A DNA stretch of 64,000 nucleotides from an uncultured Bacteroidota bacterium. GTDB taxonomy: Bacteria > Bacteroidota > Bacteroidia > Flavobacteriales > Flavobacteriaceae. Location: assembly GCA_902618245.1 (NCBI GenBank), contig CACMZR010000007.1, forward strand, positions 1 through 64,000. Direction: 5' to 3'. Of the stretch, positions 16,672 to 24,799 are shown one piece after another (within the stretch, counting starts at the first letter, position 1; each line of letters starts with the position of its first letter). Below the pieces are notes generated by a model. That model did no database searches. It had not been told where the DNA came from and saw only the letters and a program-made list of their open reading frames with translations. The translations under genes and the position numbers were made by a program.

Positions 16672-17322
16672 TTATAGTAACGATTTAATATCTTCAATCA
16701 TACGTGAGGTTTCAAGGGGTAAAGTACCGTTGTAAATCGCCCTTATTCTGCCATTTTGGTCAACAAGAATAAAATTTTCAGTGTGGATAAAATCGTCCAC
16801 ATCAGTTACTGATTTTCCAAATCCTTCGTCTGCGAAATACGATTCTCTTGCTATTTTGTAAATATCATGCTTTGGTCCTGTAAGTAAATACCAGAAATTA
16901 GAATTTATACTATTCATTTTTCCATACTCATTAAGTTTTTCTTGATCATCAAACCAAGGCATAACGGTGTGTGATAATATTTTAACTTTTTCATTTGAAG
17001 AAAATTCTTTCTGAACTTTTAATAGGTTCGAAGCCATTTTAGGGCAGACTGTACCACAAGAAGTAAAGAAAAAATTTGCAATGTATATCTTACCAAATAA
17101 ATCATTTTGATTGATCCATTTTCCTTCTTGATTTTGAAAATTAAATGATTTTATTCTATGAATTTGGTCTAATTTTTTATTTGATTGATCTAGCCATATT
17201 GGAGTAAATGTAGGTTCATTATAATATGGTAGCTCAATATCGTTTGAATAGTTATTGTTTGAGTTAAACGTCTTTTTGCATGAACACAGAAAAATCAAAA
17301 AAATTAAAATGTAATTTTTCAT
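16672..17322 (-). CDS. SCO1/SenC/PrrC family copper-binding lipoprotein
   Basis: 216-residue thioredoxin-fold protein anchored as a lipoprotein (LIFLIFLCSC at residues 5-14). The copper/redox motif CxxxC is seen in FFTSCGTVCPKM near residue 90 and the conserved His in DDFIHTENF near 175, so all three copper ligands of SCO proteins are present. Family members deliver copper to the CuA site of cytochrome c oxidase or manage thiol redox state. It is sandwiched between a MORN-repeat gene (four-base ATGA overlap) and a YHYH gene, with no oxidase genes in view, so it may serve this cluster. Confidence 0.9.
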   Translation of the reverse strand: MKNYILIFLIFLCSCKKTFNSNNNYSNDIELPYYNEPTFTPIWLDQSNKKLDQIHRIKSFNFQNQEGKWINQNDLFGKIYIANFFFTSCGTVCPKMASNLLKVQKEFSSNEKVKILSHTVMPWFDDQEKLNEYGKMNSINSNFWYLLTGPKHDIYKIARESYFADEGFGKSVTDVDDFIHTENFILVDQNGRIRAIYNGTLPLETSRMIEDIKSLL

Positions 17323-17945
17323 CTCATAACTAGATAAGGATCAATAATTTCTTCCTTGATATTGATTTTAGTACATCGTTTAATGCCCGCAAGTCCATAT
17401 CTTCTTCCGTTTTCTCTAATGACAAAGTTAGATCTTAATTTACCATCTTTTCGCCAAATTTTGGTTGAGCCAAAAGGCTTACCATTTAAATAATTAATTT
17501 CTGAGTATAATTGGCCATTTTCATACCATTGGTAGTGCGTCTCCTCACTGAGTCCTTTGATAAAAAAATATTCAAATTTTTTTTGCCCATTTATATACCA
17601 TCCTTTGTGCGTACCTACTTTTTTTCCACTATGATAATACCTTTTAAATTTTAATTTCCCATTATCAAAATATCCTACACTTTTACCTTCAAGATATCCA
17701 TTTAAGTAACCTTTTTTTTCAATTATATCATTGTTTGAATTTTTTTTAATTAAGTATCCTGATAGCATTTCTCCTTCAAAGATGAGTCGTCCTTTAGAAT
17801 CACGATCTAATTTTGATTTATCAAGGACAATTAATTTATTAGGTATAAGGACTACTTTAAAGCTAGAGTTTGTAAAAGATATCATAGATACATATGATAT
17901 AACTAAAATTAAAACTACAATAATTGCTTTGATCGTGCTTTTCAA
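17319..17945 (-). CDS. MORN-repeat (YwqK-type) protein
   Basis: 208-residue protein with an N-terminal hydrophobic segment (IKAIIVVLILVISYVSMIS) that is a signal anchor or signal peptide, then at least five MORN-like repeats of the form YxNGxxkxxxyyxxGkxxG, for example YFDNGKLKFKRYYHSGKKVG and WYENGQLYSEINYLNGKPFG. The family is often labelled 'toxin-antitoxin system YwqK antitoxin', but no toxin is adjacent and the label says little here. It overlaps the SCO1 gene by four bases, and its product probably lies outside the cytoplasm beside the SCO1 and YHYH proteins. Confidence 0.85.
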   Translation of the reverse strand: MKSTIKAIIVVLILVISYVSMISFTNSSFKVVLIPNKLIVLDKSKLDRDSKGRLIFEGEMLSGYLIKKNSNNDIIEKKGYLNGYLEGKSVGYFDNGKLKFKRYYHSGKKVGTHKGWYINGQKKFEYFFIKGLSEETHYQWYENGQLYSEINYLNGKPFGSTKIWRKDGKLRSNFVIRENGRRYGLAGIKRCTKINIKEEIIDPYLVMR

Positions 17946-17964
17946 TTTGAATGATTTTGAGAAG

Positions 17965-18774
17965 TTATCTAGTTATGTTACCAGGAGTTCCATAAAAACC
18001 GTCACCATTTATCCAAGGAAGCTCATCAGTTATATGATAGTGATATATACCTTCGGGAAATTCTGGTGTATCGTGAATATGACCATGATAATCATCAAGA
18101 TCACCATTTGTTAGTCTTATACTATTTTCTACTGGACCATAAACTGGAAATCCATCTAATAAAAGTCCAATAAAAGCGTCTTCACCAAGAGTCTGCGTAA
18201 GCCAAACGGGTTCAATATGATAATGATAAACACCACCAGGAGCAGGATGCCCTTCATATTGGTCAAAAGTATTCAATTCTTCTAAAATGTCGTCACCTGG
18301 GGCAGCCATTTGATTAAATATCGCGACACTATTCACTGCGATTCCCATTGGTCCCATAGGAGTAGCCTCATGAGAATTGTCGACTTTTGGAAATCTTGGT
18401 ATAGTCATAACAATGTCCTGTTCTAATATATTATTTGGATTTAATTTAAAAGAAGGATTATTGGGTTCGTTGTACGATTCATACAATGGATTGTTGGTGT
18501 TATAATATGCACTTTTGTGATCGGGTAGGTCTTTTGCACTTATAACTAAGTTATTATCATTTACAACGACTGAAACTGCACTATTGTTGTAAAATTTTTC
18601 AGCTAAAATACTAATATCAGTTCCACCTACAGAAGATGTGTTATTAGAAGTTGAATTATTTGATAATGCAGTATTTGTATTTGAAGAACCTGATGTATCA
18701 TTTTGCTCTCCATTATCAGAACAAGCAAAAAGAATTAAGATGAATAAGGTTACAATAAAGTTTTTATTTGTCAT
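17965..18774 (-). CDS. YHYH-domain lipoprotein
   Basis: 269-residue lipoprotein from the ATG at 18774, which gives a clean signal (MTNKNFIVTLFILILFACS) with lipobox Cys; the earlier ATG at 18831 puts 19 non-signal residues in front and is disfavoured. A Ser/Asn/Thr-rich linker precedes the YHYH domain: PGGVYHYHIEPVW, FIGLLLDGFPVYG, DDYHGHIHDTPEFPEG and IYHYHITDELP. The density of His is striking and suggests metal binding, but the domain has no established function. It heads the minus-strand cluster and is about half as long as its paralogue at 15174-16667. Confidence 0.88.
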   Translation of the reverse strand: MTNKNFIVTLFILILFACSDNGEQNDTSGSSNTNTALSNNSTSNNTSSVGGTDISILAEKFYNNSAVSVVVNDNNLVISAKDLPDHKSAYYNTNNPLYESYNEPNNPSFKLNPNNILEQDIVMTIPRFPKVDNSHEATPMGPMGIAVNSVAIFNQMAAPGDDILEELNTFDQYEGHPAPGGVYHYHIEPVWLTQTLGEDAFIGLLLDGFPVYGPVENSIRLTNGDLDDYHGHIHDTPEFPEGIYHYHITDELPWINGDGFYGTPGNITR

Positions 18775-18960
18775 TTTTTTTTGAATAAGTGTTTGGATGG
18801 CAATCCAATGTAAGTTTAAAAAAAATATCATTTATTTTATTTTATGTAAATCTGCAACAAAATTTATTATTTTGAATTAAAAGATAAATAAATTGAAGAA
18901 TTCCTAAAAAATGGATAGGATTTTTTGATTGTAAATTTTATAAATTTAAAATAGGTTGAA

Positions 18961-19770
18961 TTGATATCAAAAACTGAACTTTATATTTCCTCTTATCAAG
19001 AAATTGAGCCCTTAATAAATTTTCATTTTTCAAAAAAAGGATTCACAGATCAAACAAAATTAATGCTGCTTACTGGTTTATTATCAGCTTTGAATAAGGC
19101 ATATTCTATTTTAAATCTAAACCGAACTGAGAATAATTTAAAAATCCAAATAAGTATAATCTCAGCACCATTTCAAGAAAATAATAATGTTCTTGAAAAA
19201 ATTATTTTAGCTAGCCTTAACTATTGGGAAAAAAAAATGATAATTGACGGTCTGAATAATACAGATCTCTATGACAAGATTATTTTTAATATAAAAAAAT
19301 ATAAAAGTTTAATTTCAACTGATTTAGATAATAAATTACCTATTGTTGAAAAATATAAAAAAATCAATATTAATGAAAGAAGTTACGTTTGGTTAGGGTA
19401 TAATGTTCAAAAGCAATTAAATACTCTTTTTGTGAAATTTAAGGAGGAGCTTAATTTAATTGAAGAAAAAACAAATTTTATTGATTTTGCAAGAGTTTTT
19501 ATGGGTACTGAGCTAAACCATATTAAAAATAAGATTAATTGGAAAGGACCTCTTAGGGCTTTAATTTACTTCATAACACGTGCATGTCATAGAGAACACT
19601 TGGAAATAGAAAGTAATTTAAGGTGGAAGCAACTTGCAGCAACTTTTTATTTCAATGGCCATGAACTAAAAAAAGAAGAATTTGAGAAGGAGTTTTTTAA
19701 ATTAAGTAATACCGAACACATTCCAAGTGTGGGTCCAGAAATTGATTTAATTTTCAGATCATTTATTTAA
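18961..19770 (+). CDS. Protein with RteC-like C-terminal region
   Basis: 269-residue soluble, Lys/Asn/Ile-rich protein. The start is TTG because an in-frame TAG lies six bases upstream and no earlier ATG exists; an internal start cannot be excluded. The C-terminal 90 residues contain FMGTELNHIKNKINWKGP, then RALIYFITR and WKQLAATFYFNG, resembling the C-terminal helical domain of RteC, a regulator of tetracycline-inducible conjugative transposons in Bacteroides. The resemblance is by eye. Related stand-alone proteins are common in Bacteroidota genomes, so this is not by itself proof of an element. A 59-residue gene and a 10-bp tandem array follow directly. Confidence 0.55.
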   Translation: MISKTELYISSYQEIEPLINFHFSKKGFTDQTKLMLLTGLLSALNKAYSILNLNRTENNLKIQISIISAPFQENNNVLEKIILASLNYWEKKMIIDGLNNTDLYDKIIFNIKKYKSLISTDLDNKLPIVEKYKKININERSYVWLGYNVQKQLNTLFVKFKEELNLIEEKTNFIDFARVFMGTELNHIKNKINWKGPLRALIYFITRACHREHLEIESNLRWKQLAATFYFNGHELKKEEFEKEFFKLSNTEHIPSVGPEIDLIFRSFI

Positions 19771-19805
19771 GATTAATAGATTTACAGTAAAACAGTTAAA
19801 TAAGG

Positions 19806-19985
19806 ATGGTTCAAATTGAGGATGATTATGGTAAAAAATATAAAATTGAAGACTTAAATTCATTTAAACTTCATATTAAAAAATATCATTCAAAAGATGG
19901 TAAAGGTGATGGTAGTCTACATGAAGAAAATGGATATTGGTTTCGAGTTACAGAAGAGTTTTATGACTATGTAATGGAACTCTAA
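19806..19985 (+). CDS. Small conserved-looking protein, 59 residues
   Basis: An ATG-initiated frame of 59 codons begins 35 bases after the RteC-like gene and is preceded by AAGG six bases upstream. The product starts MVQIEDDYGKKYKI, is charged and Tyr-rich, has no signal or membrane segment, and ends in WFRVTEEFYDYVMEL. Composition is protein-like (balanced acidic and basic residues, two hydrophobic strands and a terminal helix), unlike random AT-rich translation. No family is recognised; it may be co-expressed with the upstream gene. Confidence 0.55.
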   Translation: MVQIEDDYGKKYKIEDLNSFKLHIKKYHSKDGKGDGSLHEENGYWFRVTEEFYDYVMEL

Positions 19986-20010
19986 AAAAAATAAAAATCA
20001 AAATATCACT

Positions 20011-20100
20011 TTTCTCATTTTTATTCAATTTTCGCTTAATTTTGTCCATTTTTGATCAATTTTGATCAATTTTGATCAATTTTCAGCCAATTTTTGCCTT
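20011..20100. repeat. Degenerate 10-bp tandem array
   Basis: Nine consecutive 10-bp units in register. Three are identical (tttgatcaat at 20051-20080), and the flanking units (ttattcaatt, ttcgcttaat, tttgtccatt, tttcagccaa) are variants sharing the leading T-tract. Each unit of the central copies contains the palindrome TGATCA. The period equals about one helical turn, so T-tracts face one side of the helix. The whole 19986-20274 gap otherwise shows nothing but the upstream region of the dipeptidase gene. Confidence 0.85.
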
Positions 20101-20274
20101 TTTTTAAATTTTTTAAAATTGAAATTTTTCCACTATTCAAATAATTTTATGCTAATTATATTTTATAAATAACACCCAAAACTTATAATCAATTCACTTA
20201 AATAATAAATTAATGAGATTAACCTTTAAAAAATATATTGTAAATTAAATTTTGGCAAAAAGTTATCATCTAAA

Positions 20275-21549
20275 ATGAAAATAAAAAATCACCTTTGTTT
20301 ATTCGTATTCTTAACCATTTGCTTAGGTTGTAATGAAAATATTTTAAAAAGAATTTATGGGAATGAAACTGAAAGCGAATTAATAGAAAGAGCTCTTTCA
20401 ATACATAAAAAAGTTCTTACTTTGGATACCCACGCTGATACACCCTTGAGGATGATAGAGCCTGGATTTAGGATGTCTGATCGACATGATCCAAATGAAA
20501 CAGGTTCAAAAGTCGACTACCCACGAATGATTGAAGGGGGTCTTGATGCAATATTTTTTGCTGCTTTTGTAGCTCAGGACATTCGTAACGACAAAGGTAA
20601 TTTTAGGGCTAAAAATCTTTGTGTTCAGATGATTGATTCTATTTTGTCTTCAATACAGCAAAATTCTGATGTTGTTGGTCTTGCTTTAAACCCAGAAGAT
20701 GCTTACTCTCTTGAGAAGCAGGGAAAACGTGCGATATATATCGGAATTGAAAATGGATATCCAATAGGAGGGGACCTTTCGAACATTGAGACTTATTACA
20801 AAAAAGGAGTTAGATATATAACTTTAGTACATTCATCTAATAATGATTTAGCTGATTCAGCTACTGATCCTGCTGGACCAGAACATAATGGTATAAGCGA
20901 GTTTGGATCTAAAGTTGTAAAAGAGATGAATCGCTTAGGTATTATGGTTGACGTCTCTCATGGTAGTGATGCTGTTTTTTATGATGCTATTAAAATTTCA
21001 AAAGCTCCTATAATTGCAACGCATTCGAATGCAAGGTCAGTAACAAATCACAAAAGAAATATGACTGATGATATGTTGAAGCTTATAGCTAAAAATGGTG
21101 GTGTTGTTCAACTTACCATGTTATCAAATTATTTAAGAGATCCTGTTCCTAATATAACAGCCGAAAAATTAAAAAAGGAACTTTTGTCAAGTATAAAGCC
21201 CATCGACCAAATGACAACTTTAGAAAAAGAGACGATGAGAAAACGTCTTAATGATATAGATGATAAGTATCCTATAGCACCGGCCAATTTGAAAAATGTA
21301 GTCGATCATATTGATCACATTGTTAATGTTGCTGGTATTGACCATGTAGGCATCGGTTGTGATTTTGATGGAGGTGGAGGAATCGATGGTGTTTTTGACG
21401 TTAGCCAAGTTATGAATATTACTATTGAACTTGTGAAAAGAGGTTACAACGAAGATCAAATCGCAAAGATATGGGGTGGTAATTTGATTCGGGTTTTTTC
21501 TGAAGTTCAAACAATAGCAAGAAAAATTAAATCTGATACATCTTTATAA
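20275..21549 (+). CDS. Membrane dipeptidase, peptidase family M19
   Basis: 424-residue zinc dipeptidase anchored as a lipoprotein (lipobox in FVFLTICLGCN). Binuclear-zinc ligands of renal-dipeptidase-like enzymes are present: HADT in LDTHADTPLRM, the bridging Glu in GIENGYPIGG, and His residues in VDVSHGSD and ATHSNARS; GIGCDFDGGGG closes the site. Family members cleave dipeptides, often with D-amino acids at the C-terminus. It is followed with no gap by a DUF6702 gene, so the group to 22648 is likely one operon. Confidence 0.93.
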   Translation: MKIKNHLCLFVFLTICLGCNENILKRIYGNETESELIERALSIHKKVLTLDTHADTPLRMIEPGFRMSDRHDPNETGSKVDYPRMIEGGLDAIFFAAFVAQDIRNDKGNFRAKNLCVQMIDSILSSIQQNSDVVGLALNPEDAYSLEKQGKRAIYIGIENGYPIGGDLSNIETYYKKGVRYITLVHSSNNDLADSATDPAGPEHNGISEFGSKVVKEMNRLGIMVDVSHGSDAVFYDAIKISKAPIIATHSNARSVTNHKRNMTDDMLKLIAKNGGVVQLTMLSNYLRDPVPNITAEKLKKELLSSIKPIDQMTTLEKETMRKRLNDIDDKYPIAPANLKNVVDHIDHIVNVAGIDHVGIGCDFDGGGGIDGVFDVSQVMNITIELVKRGYNEDQIAKIWGGNLIRVFSEVQTIARKIKSDTSL

Positions 21550-22062
21550 TTGATTTTTAACCATCTATTAATCAGTTTAGCACTTCTATTTTATTATAAT
21601 TTAGACAAACACCCACTAAGATTATCACTTTGTGAAATAGAGTATTTTTCAAAAACACGCATTATTTCGATCAACTTAAAGTTATTTCTAACAGATGTGA
21701 ATGAAGCTATTCTTTTTGATCCAAATAACAATGAACTCGCATTTTGCCAGCCTAACGAATCAACTAATGCAAACCAAATGCTTTTAGATTATATAAATAG
21801 ATATTTTTATGTTAAGGTGAATGAAGAATCAATTCCTCTAGAAATCAAAAATAAAAGATTAAGTGGTGAGGATGAAAATACCGCTTTATGGATTAATTTA
21901 GAACACAGTCAGTTAGGTGAATTAAATTCCATCGAAATCAAAAATGCTATTTTCACCGACCTTTTCTTTGATCAAAATAACATTGTTTACATTCACATTA
22001 ATAATCAATCGAATAGTATAATGCTAAATAAAAAAACCTCAGTTTATCACTTGAAATTTTAA
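21550..22062 (+). CDS. DUF6702-family exported protein
   Basis: 170-residue protein initiated at a TTG placed on the base after the dipeptidase stop. An N-terminal hydrophobic stretch (LLISLALLFYYNL) is a probable signal. The body contains HPLRLSLCEIEYFSKTRII, followed by an LFLTDV-type strand and a late NIVYIHINNQSNSIMLNK, which is the pattern of the Bacteroidota DUF6702 family. Function is unknown. It is paired with a HupE/UreJ gene one base later, a pairing I recognise from other Flavobacteriia, suggesting a joint role at the membrane. Confidence 0.72.
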   Translation: MIFNHLLISLALLFYYNLDKHPLRLSLCEIEYFSKTRIISINLKLFLTDVNEAILFDPNNNELAFCQPNESTNANQMLLDYINRYFYVKVNEESIPLEIKNKRLSGEDENTALWINLEHSQLGELNSIEIKNAIFTDLFFDQNNIVYIHINNQSNSIMLNKKTSVYHLKF

Positions 22063-22063
22063 A

Positions 22064-22648
22064 ATGCATCCTTTTCAATTTTATTTAAAATTAGGTTTTA
22101 ATCACATAGCAAATTTAAATGGATATGATCATATTCTTTTTTTAGTTGTTCTTTGTGCAGTTTATCAATTGAAACAATGGAAAAAGATAATAATCTTAGT
22201 AACTGCATTTACAATTGGGCACAGCATCACACTATTCTTAGTCTCTTTTGATATTTTCTCAATCCCATCACGTTACGTTAAATTACTAATACCCATAACA
22301 ATTATGATTACCTCGTTACATAATATCAGAAGTATTGAAATAATAAGAAATTCAAATATGTCAAAAAATTATTTTCTTGCCCTATTTTTTGGATTAATTC
22401 ACGGTATGGACTTCTCAAATTACTTTAAAGCACTAATCATGTCGCCCAACGAAATTATTATACCATTATTTGGTTTTAATGTTGGTTTAGAAATAGGACA
22501 ATTTTTAATCGTTTTTTTTATTGTTTTAATTTCCTATGTTTTTTTGAGTTTTTTAAAGGTAAAATATTATAGCTGGAACTTATTTGTATCTGGTGCAGCA
22601 TTTGGCATCTCGCTAATTTCAATTTTAGAATTAGGCTTAGGATTTTAG
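22064..22648 (+). CDS. HupE/UreJ family membrane protein
   Basis: 194-residue integral membrane protein with about six helices. GFNHIANLNGYDHILFL at the N-terminus and LVTAFTIGHSITLF near residue 45 are the two His-containing signatures of HupE/UreJ proteins, thought to handle nickel or cobalt in hydrogenase and urease loci. No hydrogenase or urease genes are visible here; the Bacteroidota branch typically sits next to DUF6702 genes as it does here. Metal transport is therefore only a possibility. Confidence 0.85.
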   Translation: MHPFQFYLKLGFNHIANLNGYDHILFLVVLCAVYQLKQWKKIIILVTAFTIGHSITLFLVSFDIFSIPSRYVKLLIPITIMITSLHNIRSIEIIRNSNMSKNYFLALFFGLIHGMDFSNYFKALIMSPNEIIIPLFGFNVGLEIGQFLIVFFIVLISYVFLSFLKVKYYSWNLFVSGAAFGISLISILELGLGF

Positions 22649-22753
22649 TAAACAAATTAAAATTTAATTATTTAAAATTCTTTTATAATTATTAGAGACT
22701 TTATTTTACAATGTCTGCATTTTAACTTTATCAATTAACTGTTTCAAAATCAA

Positions 22754-24799
22754 ATGATAAATAATTCGATATCCAGATACTTTTTAGTAATTATTGCTTC
22801 ACAATTTTCTACAATATTGTATTCCCAATCAGATCAAAATTTCAAACCAATCGATGTCTTTAATCTAGAATATGTTTCTAATCCAAAGATTTCTCCTGAT
22901 GGAGAAAAAATTCTATATGTAAGAAACTTTAAGGATATAATGACAGATGAAAATTATTCAAATATTTGGATAGTAGATTACGATGGCTCAAATAATACAG
23001 CAATTACAACAGGCAATCAAAAGGATTATGACCCAACATGGTCAAAATCAGGAGATAAATTTGTATTTAAGTCAGATATTGATAGTACTGTTCAATTATA
23101 CTTATATAGACTATCTCAAAATTCAAAACAAAAACTCACAAATTCTCAAAATTCAATGGAACAAGTAAGTTGGTCAGATGATGACAAATATCTTGTTTTT
23201 ACATCTTTTGTCGAGAAAACTGAGGATCATTTTATAGAAATGCCAGAAAAACCTAAAGGTGCTAAATGGAATGATCCAGCAATTGAAATTGATAACATTA
23301 AATACCGAAGTGATGGAAAAGGATATTTAAATCATGGATTTTCACAAATTTTCATTCTACCTGTAGAAGGTGGTACTCCAAGACAAATTACAACTTTAAA
23401 AAATGATGCAAAATCTCCAAAATGGTTCTCAAAAAGTGAAATAATATTTTCATCAAATCTTCATGAAAATGCAGATTTAGAGCCAAGGAATTCAGAGTTA
23501 TATGTTATTGATATACAAACTAAAAAAATCAAGGTATTGACCAAACGAAAGGGACCAGACTTCTCACCTCAGGTTTCTCACGGTAAGTCTAAAATTGCTT
23601 ATTTAGGTTTTGATGAAAAGTACTTAGGATATCAGCAAAATGACTTATACATTATGTCAATGGATGGGAAAAATATTCAAAATATTTCAGAAAATTTTGA
23701 TAGAAACATAAGCAATATAAAATGGGCCAAAGATGGTAGAGGACTTTATTTTCAATATGACGATAAAGGTATGACCAAGCTTGCATATATTTCAAGCTCT
23801 GGAAAAGTTAAAGATATTGTAAATCAACTTGGTGGACTATCAATTGGGCGTCCCTACAGTGGAGCTAGTTTTAGTGTTTCAAAAAATGATAGATACGCTT
23901 TTACCTTCGGAAATGTTTACAATCCGTCAGATTTAGCTGTTGGATTCAATGGAAGGTACAATAGACTTACTTTTTTAAATAAAGATTTATTTGATTATAA
24001 AAAACTTGGTGAAGTTGAAGAGGTATGGTTTGAATCATCTTTCGACAAAAGACAAATTCAAGGCTGGATAATTAAGCCACCTAATTTTGATGATTCTAAA
24101 AAATATCCTTTGATATTAGAAATTCACGGTGGTCCTTTTTCGAATTATGGATTTAGATTTTCAGCGGAAATGCAACTATTTGCTAGTAAAGGCTATGTGG
24201 TCTTGTATATAAATCCAAGAGGTAGTACTAGTTATGGGAGTGAGTTTGCAAATCTAATACACCACAATTATCCAAATCAAGACTATGACGATCTCATGTC
24301 CGGTGTTGACCATGTAATCAAAAGATCCTATATAGATGAAAATAATCTATTTGTTACTGGTGGAAGTGGAGGAGGTGTTTTATCGGCTTGGATAATAGGT
24401 AAAACAAATCGATTCAAAGCGGCTGTAGTTTCAAAACCAGTTATTAATTGGTATAGCTTTGTTTTGTACGCAGATAATGTGAATGTGTATTATAAATACT
24501 GGTTTCCTGGCTTTCCATGGGATAACTTGAATCATTATATGAAACGATCCCCAATTTCATACGTTGGAAATGTAAAAACCCCAACAATGCTCTTGACTGG
24601 TGAGAAAGATTACAGAACTCCAATAGCAGAAAGTGAACAATTTTATGCTGGATTAAAACTTAATGGGGTTGAATCAATGCTTGTTCGTATACCTAACGCG
24701 AGCCATGGAATTGCAAAAAGACCAAGCAACTTAATTACAAAGGTAAATGCAATTATTGCTTGGTTTGAAAAATATAGAACTAAAAAGCGTGAGCAGTAG
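22754..24799 (+). CDS. S9 family peptidase (prolyl oligopeptidase/acylaminoacyl-peptidase type)
   Basis: 681-residue exported serine peptidase with an N-terminal signal (YFLVIIASQFSTILYSQS). Residues about 30-400 form a WD40/TolB-like propeller with repeats such as NPKISPDGEKILYVRN. The C-terminal alpha/beta hydrolase has the oxyanion strand LEIHGGPFSNYG, nucleophile Ser in TGGSGGGVLSAW, Asp in TGEKDYRTP and His in PNASHGIAKRP. It likely degrades short peptides in the periplasm. The gene has its own upstream gap of about 105 bases after the HupE gene. Confidence 0.93.
   Translation: MINNSISRYFLVIIASQFSTILYSQSDQNFKPIDVFNLEYVSNPKISPDGEKILYVRNFKDIMTDENYSNIWIVDYDGSNNTAITTGNQKDYDPTWSKSGDKFVFKSDIDSTVQLYLYRLSQNSKQKLTNSQNSMEQVSWSDDDKYLVFTSFVEKTEDHFIEMPEKPKGAKWNDPAIEIDNIKYRSDGKGYLNHGFSQIFILPVEGGTPRQITTLKNDAKSPKWFSKSEIIFSSNLHENADLEPRNSELYVIDIQTKKIKVLTKRKGPDFSPQVSHGKSKIAYLGFDEKYLGYQQNDLYIMSMDGKNIQNISENFDRNISNIKWAKDGRGLYFQYDDKGMTKLAYISSSGKVKDIVNQLGGLSIGRPYSGASFSVSKNDRYAFTFGNVYNPSDLAVGFNGRYNRLTFLNKDLFDYKKLGEVEEVWFESSFDKRQIQGWIIKPPNFDDSKKYPLILEIHGGPFSNYGFRFSAEMQLFASKGYVVLYINPRGSTSYGSEFANLIHHNYPNQDYDDLMSGVDHVIKRSYIDENNLFVTGGSGGGVLSAWIIGKTNRFKAAVVSKPVINWYSFVLYADNVNVYYKYWFPGFPWDNLNHYMKRSPISYVGNVKTPTMLLTGEKDYRTPIAESEQFYAGLKLNGVESMLVRIPNASHGIAKRPSNLITKVNAIIAWFEKYRTKKREQ

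Noticed and set aside
17319-17945. Toxin-antitoxin module, from the usual YwqK 'antitoxin' label
   Set aside because: No toxin-like gene is adjacent; the protein is an exported MORN-repeat protein in a SCO1/YHYH cluster.
17731-18114. 127-codon plus-strand frame across the MORN and YHYH genes
   Set aside because: It spans the end of one well-supported minus-strand gene and the start of another and has no protein-family features.
20011-20100. CRISPR or integron-type array
   Set aside because: Units are 10 bp with no spacers and no cas genes or attC-like folds nearby.
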